A stretch of 64,000 nucleotides of DNA from Variovorax sp. SG517 (GTDB taxonomy: Bacteria > Pseudomonadota > Gammaproteobacteria > Burkholderiales > Burkholderiaceae_C), in the NCBI RefSeq assembly GCF_013376045.1, contig NZ_JABMJG010000002.1, positions 496,001 to 560,000 on the forward strand, given 5' to 3'. A model generated the notes under the pieces. That model was not told the origin of the DNA and did no database searches. It worked only from the letters and a program-made list of their open reading frames with translations. Both the position numbers and the translations under genes were made by a program. Below, piece after piece: positions 45,132 to 52,621 of the stretch. Every line of letters begins with the position of its first letter. Within the stretch, counting starts at the first letter, position 1.

Positions 45132-46000
45132 GCGGAAGAAGAAAGAAGAGATCGGCGCATCTCGATGTGCGGGATGCCGGCCTCCTCGAAGCCCTCTCCG
45201 TGCGGCACGTAGCCCAGCCGCGTGTAGAAGCGCTCGGCACCGCGTTGCGCGTTCAGCGCGACCACGCTGTCGCCGCGCTCCCGGGCGGCGTCTTCCAGCA
45301 CCTGCATCACCGCGGCGCCATGGCCGCCGCTGCGCAGGTTGCGATGCACCGCCACGCGGCCGATGTGCGAAATGCCGTTCTCGGCCGGCAGCAGCCGGGC
45401 CGTGGCGATGACCTGGCCGAGCCGGTTGCGCGCCACCGCGTGCAGCACCACGGCGTCCTGCTCGTCCCACTCCAGCGATTCGGGAATGTTCTGTTCCTCG
45501 ATGAACACGGCTCGCCGCAGCGCACCGGCACCTTCACCCAGCGTGGCCCAGTCGCCCGTCTCGATGGTGCGCATTGACTCACCGGCCTCGTAGCCCAGCA
45601 GCACCTCGCGCAGCGCCGGCGGCACCGGCTTCGAGGTCTGCGTCGCCGGATCGGCGAACACATAGACCAGCTCGCAGCCGACAAGGAACTGGTCCTGCCG
45701 GAACAGCCCGCCCTCGAACACGATCGACGAATTGCCGATGCGCGCGCAGCGCATGCCCACGTCGAGCACGTCGTCGATTCGCGCAGAGGCGCGGAAATCG
45801 ACTGTCGCCTTGCGCACGTAAAGGTCGCCGCCCATCGCATGCATCGATTCTTCGTACGGCAGCGCCAGCGCACGCCAGTAGTCGGCGATGGCCGTGTCGA
45901 AGTACATCAGGTAGTGGGCGTTGAAGACGATCTTCTGCATGTCGACTTCGGCCCAGCGCACGCGCAGGCGGTGGAAGAAGCGGAAATCGCTACGTTGCAT
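45125..46000 (-). CDS. Fusion of YbgC-like thioesterase and GNAT acetyltransferase
   Basis: A 291-residue two-domain protein. Residues 1 to about 135 form a hot-dog thioesterase (V-R-W-A-E-V-D followed by F-N-A-H-Y-L-M-Y-F-D, as in YbgC/FadM). Residues about 150-285 form a GNAT domain related to ElaA (R-R-A-V-F-I-E-E-Q and the acetyl-CoA loop R-N-L-R-S-G-G-H-G-A-A). The ATG follows GGAG by 7 bases. The thioesterase would free acyl groups from acyl-CoA and the second domain would transfer acetyl groups; the joint substrate is unknown. The frame is uninterrupted, so this is a true fusion. Confidence 0.85.
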   Translation of the reverse strand: MQRSDFRFFHRLRVRWAEVDMQKIVFNAHYLMYFDTAIADYWRALALPYEESMHAMGGDLYVRKATVDFRASARIDDVLDVGMRCARIGNSSIVFEGGLFRQDQFLVGCELVYVFADPATQTSKPVPPALREVLLGYEAGESMRTIETGDWATLGEGAGALRRAVFIEEQNIPESLEWDEQDAVVLHAVARNRLGQVIATARLLPAENGISHIGRVAVHRNLRSGGHGAAVMQVLEDAARERGDSVVALNAQRGAERFYTRLGYVPHGEGFEEAGIPHIEMRRSLLSSSAQ

Positions 46001-46070
46001 TCATGTCTCCGGAATAGTTGGTTGGTGGGATCAAAGTATGGAAATGGATGCCGGTCTGAAGCGCCCGGGC

Positions 46071-48881
46071 TCAGTGCGCCGAGACGTGGTGCAGGGCAAG
46101 CAGGTTCTTTTGTACCGCACGGCCCTTGCCGCCGAGCTTCAGCTCTTTCAGCAGTCCCAGCGTAGCCGCGGGCAGCACACGCTGCGAGTTCAGTGCGATC
46201 TCGAGCAGTAGCTCCATCAGCGCCGCAAGGTCCTTCGGCGGGTTTTCGACATCGGCCGCCAGCATTTCGCAAAGAAGCTCGAAGACCGGCGCGGCCAGCC
46301 GGGCATCGGCGCGCATCGCTGCCTGCAGGCTCTTGCTATACCGCTTGGCCATCGCGAGCGAGGACGCCAGCAGCGCCCGCATCTGCGCGGCCAGTGCCTG
46401 CACGTCGAGCCGACCTTCCATGAAGGCGTGCACGAGCGCATCGACCGCAAGCGCCGTCTGCCCGGGCTCCTTTCCTGCGAGCGCCAGCGCCAGCAGCAGC
46501 ACTGCCATCGGCTGCGATGCGGTGATGGGCACCGTGGGATCGAGCAGCGGCGCGAGGTAGGCGCGGTTCTGCCACTGCGCTTCCCACCAGTCGAGGTTGT
46601 TGCCGATCTCGCGGCATCCGGCCGCGAAGAAACTCTCCAGAGACGACGGGAGCACCGTGGCGGCGTAGCGCAGCAGGGCTTCGTCGTATGTACCCTCCAG
46701 GCCGGCGCGGCGCACGGCCGTGAGCGCATGCGGCGTGTCAGGATGCACTGTCGCGGACTTCAGCAGGAAGTCGTGATGGACGTAGGTCCTGCCGTCGTAG
46801 GTGGAACTCCGGGAGCTCACCGACCACGTATAGCGGGCGACCGTCGCGCCGTCGGGGCCGATGTCGCCCAGCGCATCCTTCACGCGCGGATCGTCCGCGC
46901 CCGGGCACCGGATGCGTGCTGCGGCAGCGAACAGGGCTTCCTGAGCCTGGTCGGCCTTGGCTGGAATGGCGATGCCATCGTCGCCGAGCGCGTGGCGCAA
47001 CGCCCGCACCAGCGGGACATCGGCCAGCCGGCGCGCCTGCTCCAGCAAGGCTGCCGCGCCCTGCCCATGCGCCGGCGCCAGCCGCAGCAGCCCCCTCACC
47101 TGCTCTCCGAGGCCCGGTTCCGCGCCCCGCGCCTGATATGCCGCGATGCGCTCGATGAACATCGCCGCATCGATGAGGCCTCGTGAATGCGTGGCCGCCG
47201 ACAAGGGCGCGAGGCCCCAGCCGCGCGCCGCCTGATTGATCAGGTCGTCCACGCGCAGCGCCAGGAACTCGTCAGCCTGCGGTTTTTGCAAGCCCTGCCG
47301 ATGAGGGCTGTCGCGCAGGTCGGGCAAGCGCTCCCCGGTCGTGACGAAGACCAGCAGCCGCGCAAGCCGGCTCGGCACTTCCTTGCCGTGGAGCTTGCGC
47401 GCTCGCTTGACCACGGGTGCACATTGCTTCACCAGCGCTTCGGGCAGCGGCGCCATGCGCACCAGCGCTTCCACGACGCGCTCCAGTTCGTCGGTGTCGT
47501 TGTCGTTCTCAAGCACGAAGGCGATCTGCTCGACCAGCTCGGAGGCATCGGCGATCGGCACGAGCGCGCGGCTGGCGTCGAGCGGATCCATCGGGCCGTC
47601 ACGAGCGTCTGCGTCCGGCAACAGGCCGGGCGCCGCCGACGCAAGCGGCTCAGCGGCAGGCACATCCCCGAGCAGCGCCACAAGCGCCGGTCGGTTGATC
47701 GCCGCCACGCCGTCGACATACGCGGCCAGCTCGCCTCGCGCCGCGGCGTCCATGCCCCAGCTCTTGAGCCGCTCAATGATCTTCTTCTGCAGGTCGGCCG
47801 CCTCGTGCACGAGTCCGCACAGCGCCACCGCCGAGGCTTCGTGCGCCAGCGAGGGTTCGCGCTTGACGGCGGCTTCCGCCAGCTTCAACGCGGCATCGAC
47901 CTGCGACTTGGCACTGGCATGAAACACCGGGCGCAGCCCGCCCAGCACCGACGCTCCATCGACATGACCCGCCGCCTGCAGCGTTTTCAGCGCGCCGAGT
48001 GCCAGCGCGACGGTCGGCGGAATGCGGCTCTCGCACAAGCCGAGGTAGCGCGCTGCAAAGGGTGCCATCTCGCCGGCGTCCGGAGCCAGCGTCTCGTGAA
48101 AGCGCGAGAACCAGCCCGCGCGGAACTGGGGCCAGTCTTTCTCCAGCGTGCCAAGCGTCTTGTCGAGCAGCTGCGCACGGGTGAATTCGCCTCGCGCGAT
48201 GCCGTCCATGAAGATGTACGACCAGGAGTTCTTCGGCGAGTGGTTGTACTTGTCGACCGCGGACAGGTTGTGCTCGCCGGTTCCCTCCACATCGAACAGG
48301 CGCAGCAAGGCCTGGTACAGGCTGGGGTCGCGTTCGAAGTGCTGGTCCATGGTCACCAGGCGGGAAAGCGCACGCGGCAGGGCCATGAGGCCGATGGCGT
48401 ATTCGTCGCCTTGCGGCCGGTCGATCAGCCCCGCGGCGACCAGGTTCTGAACCGGCAATATGTGCTGCGCGAAGGCTTCCAGCCTGGCCTTGGCGGCCTG
48501 CTGCAACGCGGCCCGCCAGCCGGCAGCGTCGATGCCGAAGCGTTCGAGGAGCCCGGCGAGGCTTTCCCGGTCGAGCGATACCCGCAGGCTCGCATGATCG
48601 AGAAAGGCCCCAGGCTCCATGCAAACGGCCACTGCGGCCTGCAGCGCCTCGTACTGCGATGCCTGGGCCTCTCCGCCCCACTGGCGTGCGTACGGGCTGC
48701 CCTGCCAGTGGGTCGACCGCATGATCTGGCCCAGCTTCGTGAGCGACGGGCCACAGGCCTGGCGGCCGGCGGCAGGCATGGCTTCCAGGCTCTGGAGCGT
48801 CGCCTCGACGTTACCCCGGTACACCGCCTGTTCCAGTGCGTCGGCCGGCACAAATGCCGGCAATTCCTTCGCATTTGTCAC
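46071..48881 (-). CDS. DUF6493-family protein (large helical, partner of the SWIM protein)
   Basis: A 936-residue soluble, mostly helical protein of the DUF6493 type, recognised by the stretch D-W-P-Q-F-R-A-G-W-F-S-R-F-H-E-T-L. The N-terminal and C-terminal regions look like tandem helical repeats. No signal, membrane segment or enzyme motif is seen. The start is the GTG at 48881, whose bases form GTGA with the stop of the SWIM gene, with AAGGCGG upstream, so it is tightly coupled to that gene. The function is unknown; a complex with the SWIM protein is suggested by coupling. Confidence 0.72.
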   Translation of the reverse strand: MTNAKELPAFVPADALEQAVYRGNVEATLQSLEAMPAAGRQACGPSLTKLGQIMRSTHWQGSPYARQWGGEAQASQYEALQAAVAVCMEPGAFLDHASLRVSLDRESLAGLLERFGIDAAGWRAALQQAAKARLEAFAQHILPVQNLVAAGLIDRPQGDEYAIGLMALPRALSRLVTMDQHFERDPSLYQALLRLFDVEGTGEHNLSAVDKYNHSPKNSWSYIFMDGIARGEFTRAQLLDKTLGTLEKDWPQFRAGWFSRFHETLAPDAGEMAPFAARYLGLCESRIPPTVALALGALKTLQAAGHVDGASVLGGLRPVFHASAKSQVDAALKLAEAAVKREPSLAHEASAVALCGLVHEAADLQKKIIERLKSWGMDAAARGELAAYVDGVAAINRPALVALLGDVPAAEPLASAAPGLLPDADARDGPMDPLDASRALVPIADASELVEQIAFVLENDNDTDELERVVEALVRMAPLPEALVKQCAPVVKRARKLHGKEVPSRLARLLVFVTTGERLPDLRDSPHRQGLQKPQADEFLALRVDDLINQAARGWGLAPLSAATHSRGLIDAAMFIERIAAYQARGAEPGLGEQVRGLLRLAPAHGQGAAALLEQARRLADVPLVRALRHALGDDGIAIPAKADQAQEALFAAAARIRCPGADDPRVKDALGDIGPDGATVARYTWSVSSRSSTYDGRTYVHHDFLLKSATVHPDTPHALTAVRRAGLEGTYDEALLRYAATVLPSSLESFFAAGCREIGNNLDWWEAQWQNRAYLAPLLDPTVPITASQPMAVLLLALALAGKEPGQTALAVDALVHAFMEGRLDVQALAAQMRALLASSLAMAKRYSKSLQAAMRADARLAAPVFELLCEMLAADVENPPKDLAALMELLLEIALNSQRVLPAATLGLLKELKLGGKGRAVQKNLLALHHVSAH

Positions 48882-50248
48882 TTTCCGCCTTCCACCGCGA
48901 AGGCTGCAGCCTCCACCGCCAGTACATGCTTGCAGGGGCCGCGCTCGCCCTGGTGCTTGGCATACCAGGGACATGTGCAGCGCAGCTCCCCATCGATTTC
49001 GCGAACGCTGTACGCCGTACCCGAGCTGCTCACCTGCGCCTCGACCGGGCTGGTGTTGGCGATGGTGACGGCGCCGCGCGCCATGAGCTCGCGCGCATCG
49101 GCAAGGCGCGGGTGCATGTCCTCGACCGAAGACAGGTCGAAAGGCAGTACGCGATGAAAGTAGCGCCGTTCGACCACGTCGAAGCCCACCAGGCCCGAGG
49201 CGCCGAGGATGCGCAGGCTGTCTTCCACGCTCGCTTCGGCGATGCCCAGCGTGCACGCCAGCGCCGGTGCGTCGATCAGCGCCTGCCAGTTCAGCTGCGC
49301 CTTCACCTGCGACACGGCGCGTTCGTCGTCCATGCGCATCAGCGCGCGCAACGCCTGCCCCTCGCCCGAGAAGCCGCGCCAAGGCTCGGCGCTCAGTGCC
49401 AGCGTGAGCCGCGCGCCCGGAAAATCCAGCACCCATGCGCTGGCCTGCTGCCCTTCGTCGGCATGCACGGCCAGGCTGCGCGCCTTGGGCAGCAGCGCTT
49501 CGAGCACCCGCAGGCGGCTCGTGTCGGTCACCCGCACACCTTGCGGATGCGGGCGGGTGGTGGTGAAGGGGCCTTTGGGCGACGGCACCACCCACAGCGG
49601 CGTGCGGCTGGTCGAAGCCTTGGGCAGCGTGCGGAGAAAGCGCAACGCCTCCAGGCCCTTGAGTTCGAAGCGCCGCCCCATGCCGGCCAGGTACGACTGC
49701 ACCTCGACCATGCCGCGCAGCCAGCGAAGCGGAAGCGCCACCTTGCGCTCGACCACCTCGCTGTTGCCCGACTGCAGCGTCAGCGCATCGCGCCCGACCG
49801 AGAGCGCAAGCCCGTCCGCGTCACGCAGCCGGGCCAGCGCGGCGCGCATCGGGGCGTTGAAATCGACGTTGGTCGTGCCCTTGCCGACCACCTCCCCGTC
49901 GTAGGAGTCGGGCAGCAGGTCCACGCGCACGTAGCAGCTGCAACATGAGGAAAAGCCTTCGAAGCGCAGCAGTTCGCCGCCGGCCGTGACCACCGGGTCG
50001 GCCAGCGCGATGGCGCGCGCGACACTGTTGGCGGGCGTGAAGAAGCGCGAGCCGACCACCAGGTGCACGGCACTCAGCAGCTCCGCGCACAGCCGGGGCT
50101 GGAGCAGCCGGCCTTCGAAGAAATGCGGATGCGCCGCGCCGCCGTCGGCCTGCGGACTGGAAGTCGCAAGGCTCAGCCGCGGGCCCGACGGCTCCGCCAA
50201 GGTGGCGGATGCGTGCGCGTACCGGTAGGCATGTGCGACGGCGCTCAA
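48878..50248 (-). CDS. SWIM zinc-finger protein
   Basis: A 456-residue protein with a SWIM zinc finger near the C-terminus: C-T-C, twelve residues, then C-K-H, in C-T-C-P-W-Y-A-K-H-Q-G-E-R-G-P-C-K-H. The first 380 residues are mixed alpha/beta, with no named domain seen. The start is a TTG whose last bases overlap the preceding stop (TTGA), with GGGAGG 10 bases upstream; the alternative TTG 16 codons on is less coupled. SWIM domains bind zinc and mediate protein or nucleic-acid contacts. In other bacteria they are often next to MoxR and VWA genes, which are missing here. Confidence 0.8.
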   Translation of the reverse strand: MSAVAHAYRYAHASATLAEPSGPRLSLATSSPQADGGAAHPHFFEGRLLQPRLCAELLSAVHLVVGSRFFTPANSVARAIALADPVVTAGGELLRFEGFSSCCSCYVRVDLLPDSYDGEVVGKGTTNVDFNAPMRAALARLRDADGLALSVGRDALTLQSGNSEVVERKVALPLRWLRGMVEVQSYLAGMGRRFELKGLEALRFLRTLPKASTSRTPLWVVPSPKGPFTTTRPHPQGVRVTDTSRLRVLEALLPKARSLAVHADEGQQASAWVLDFPGARLTLALSAEPWRGFSGEGQALRALMRMDDERAVSQVKAQLNWQALIDAPALACTLGIAEASVEDSLRILGASGLVGFDVVERRYFHRVLPFDLSSVEDMHPRLADARELMARGAVTIANTSPVEAQVSSSGTAYSVREIDGELRCTCPWYAKHQGERGPCKHVLAVEAAAFAVEGGK

Positions 50249-51222
50249 GGCTGCAAGGCCTCCCGCAGAGCCCGGGCCGCATCGTCCTGCGCCTGCAGCG
50301 CCTCGGGAATCGCCCGGCCCATCTTGATGAATTCGTGGATCACGCCGCGGTAGATCTCCAGGTCGACCGGCACGCCCGCCGCGCGCAGCTTGTCGGCGTA
50401 GGCGATGCCTTCGTCGACCACCGGGTCGCATTCGGCCAACCCGATCCACGCCGGAGCCACGCCGTCGACGTCGTCGGCCAGCAGCGGCGCGAAGCGCCAG
50501 TCGTCGCGGTCGGCCGGGGTGTTGACGTACTGCGCGAAGAAGAAATCGATCATGGCCTTGGTCAGCAGCGGGCCGTCGATGTGCCGCAGGTGGGAGGCCG
50601 TGTCCTGGTGCGCGGTGGTGCCGGGGTAGATCAGCATCTGCAGCGAAAGCGGCAGGCCCGCGTCGCGCGCGAGGATGGCGCACACGGCCGCGAGCGTGCC
50701 GCCCGCGCTGTCGCCGCCCACCGCCAGCCTCGAGGGGGCGAGGCCCAGGCTCGCGCCCTCCTTCGCGATGAACTGGAAGGCGTCCCATGCGTCGTTCGAT
50801 GCGGTCGGGAACTTGTGCGCAGGGGCCAGCCGGTAATCCACGGAGATCACGGCGCAGCCGCTCTTCTTGCTCAGCACGCGGCACAGCGTGTCGTGCGTGC
50901 GGATGTTGCCGACGGTGAAGCCGCCACCGTGGAAATAGATCAGCACCGGCAACACCGCCGACGAAGGCGCGTAGAGGCGAGCGGGGAGCGCATGGCCGTC
51001 GCGCGTCGCGATGGTGAAGTCTTCGACGCGCGACAGCTCGGGCTTCTGCACTTCGAGCACGCCGGCGCCCTTTTCGTAGGAGGCTTTGGCCTCGTCGGGC
51101 GTCTGCTTGTCCAGCGGCGGGTGGCCCGCGCGGGCCATGCGTTCGACCACGCTGGCCATCTTCGGCGTGAGCCGCGTGGCGGCCGGTGTGCCCGGCGCGA
51201 CAGCGGCAAGGGTTTCTTTCAT
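50245..51222 (-). CDS. Alpha/beta-hydrolase of the HSL (GDXG) esterase family
   Basis: A 325-residue carboxylesterase. The oxyanion-hole motif Y-F-H-G-G-G-F lies near residue 90 and the nucleophile motif G-G-D-S-A-G-G near 160; the catalytic Asp and His are expected in the last third (A-E-C-D-P-V-V-D, then H-E-F). The ATG at 51222 is preferred over an in-frame TTG two codons up. It is the first gene of the operon with the SWIM and DUF6493 genes, and divergent from the alcohol dehydrogenase. The substrate is unknown, typically short acyl esters. Confidence 0.86.
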   Translation of the reverse strand: MKETLAAVAPGTPAATRLTPKMASVVERMARAGHPPLDKQTPDEAKASYEKGAGVLEVQKPELSRVEDFTIATRDGHALPARLYAPSSAVLPVLIYFHGGGFTVGNIRTHDTLCRVLSKKSGCAVISVDYRLAPAHKFPTASNDAWDAFQFIAKEGASLGLAPSRLAVGGDSAGGTLAAVCAILARDAGLPLSLQMLIYPGTTAHQDTASHLRHIDGPLLTKAMIDFFFAQYVNTPADRDDWRFAPLLADDVDGVAPAWIGLAECDPVVDEGIAYADKLRAAGVPVDLEIYRGVIHEFIKMGRAIPEALQAQDDAARALREALQP

Positions 51223-51300
51223 GTGCAAGGCGGTTTGCTCTTGTTAGATTTGGCTGGTCGGCAATCGTACTGCCCCGGGCTCCCCGAGGCCTTCATCCCC

Positions 51301-52437
51301 ATGGCACTCATCCAATACCTCACCCAGATCCAGTTCGAGTTCGGCGCGATCAAGCTGCTTTCCAGCGAATGCGCGCGCATCGGCATCAATCGTCCTCTCA
51401 TCGTGACTGACGCCGGCGTGCGCGCGGCCGGCGTGCTGCAGAAGGCGCTCGACGCCATCTCCGATCTCGAAGTCTCGGTGTTCGACCAGACGCCCTCCAA
51501 CCCCACCGAGGCCGCGGTGCGCGCGGCCGTGGAGCTTTATCGCAGCGGCCGCTGCGACGGCCTCATCGCCGTGGGCGGCGGTTCCGCCATCGACTGCGCC
51601 AAGGGCGTGGCCATCGCGGCCACGCACGAGGGCCCGCTCAAGACCTACGCAACCATCGAGGGCGGCTCGCCGCGCATCACCAATCGCGTGGTGCCGCTGA
51701 TCGCGGTGCCCACCACCAGCGGCACCGGCAGCGAGGTGGCGCGCGGCGCCATCGTCATCGTCGACGACCATCGCAAGCTGGGCTTCCACAGCTGGTTCCT
51801 GATGCCCAAGGCCGCCATCTGCGACCCCGAGCTCACGCTGGGCCTGCCGCCGAAGCTCACGGCCGCCACGGGCATGGACGCCATCGCGCACTGCATGGAA
51901 ACCTTCATGTCGGCCGCGTTCAATCCGCCTGCCGACGGCATCGGCCTCGACGGACTGGAGCGCGCCTGGGGCCACATCGAACGCGCGACCAAGGACGGCA
52001 GCGACCGCGAGGCGCGCCTGAATCTCATGAGCGCGTCGATGCAAGGCGCGATGGCGTTCCAGAAGGGCCTGGGCTGTGTGCACTCGCTGAGCCACAGCCT
52101 GGGCGGCGTCGATCCGCGCCTGCATCACGGCACGCTCAACGCCCTCTTCCTGCCGGCGGTGATCCACTTCAACTCGGGCGCCGAGTCGGTGCAGAAGGAG
52201 CAGCGCCTGCAACGCATGGCGCAGGCCATGCACCTCGATTCGGCCGGCGACCTGGGCGACGCCATCCGCGACATGAACGCGCGCCTGGGCCTGCCCAAGG
52301 GCCTGGCCGAAGTGGGCGTGACGCCCGCGATGTTCGAGCAGATCATCGACGGCGCCATGGCCGACCACTGCCACAAGACCAACCCGCGCCTGGCCACGCG
52401 CGACGATTACAAGGCGATGCTCGAAGCCTCGATGTAA
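51301..52437 (+). CDS. Iron-containing (group III) alcohol dehydrogenase
   Basis: A 378-residue NAD(P)-dependent alcohol/aldehyde dehydrogenase of the Fe-ADH family. The nucleotide site is in V-G-G-G-S-A-I-D-C-A-K, the family signature T-T-S-G-T-G-S-E-V follows, and the metal-ligand histidines lie in M-D-A-I-A-H-C-M-E, G-C-V-H-S-L-S-H-S-L-G-G and L-H-H-G-T-L-N. The frame is open back to 50209, but the ATG at 51301 gives the family length. It is divergent from the esterase, 78 bases apart. Confidence 0.9.
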   Translation: MALIQYLTQIQFEFGAIKLLSSECARIGINRPLIVTDAGVRAAGVLQKALDAISDLEVSVFDQTPSNPTEAAVRAAVELYRSGRCDGLIAVGGGSAIDCAKGVAIAATHEGPLKTYATIEGGSPRITNRVVPLIAVPTTSGTGSEVARGAIVIVDDHRKLGFHSWFLMPKAAICDPELTLGLPPKLTAATGMDAIAHCMETFMSAAFNPPADGIGLDGLERAWGHIERATKDGSDREARLNLMSASMQGAMAFQKGLGCVHSLSHSLGGVDPRLHHGTLNALFLPAVIHFNSGAESVQKEQRLQRMAQAMHLDSAGDLGDAIRDMNARLGLPKGLAEVGVTPAMFEQIIDGAMADHCHKTNPRLATRDDYKAMLEASM

Positions 52438-52621
52438 GGCTCGCGCAAGAAGCCTGTAATGGCTTCTTCTACACATTGCTTCAGTGAGCGTTCCGAGGGG
52501 TGTTTCAGAGGGGAAAACGGCCCTCTCGCACCCCTCGCGTCATTTATGTGACATAAGGGATTTCTAGACTGTCACCGAAGGTTTCCCAACCGCGGAAACC
52601 CAAGGGTCAGGGAAGTTCCGA
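52438..52621 (+). promoter_or_regulatory. Nested hairpin region upstream of vgrG
   Basis: A 184-base non-coding gap. A two-part hairpin spans 52494-52537: outer 9-base arms (52494-52502 and 52529-52537) and an inner 6-base stem (52507-52512 and 52521-52526). It may terminate the dehydrogenase transcript or be a leader structure for vgrG; no T run follows. The AT-richer 52537-52570 is the likely vgrG promoter area. Confidence 0.35.
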
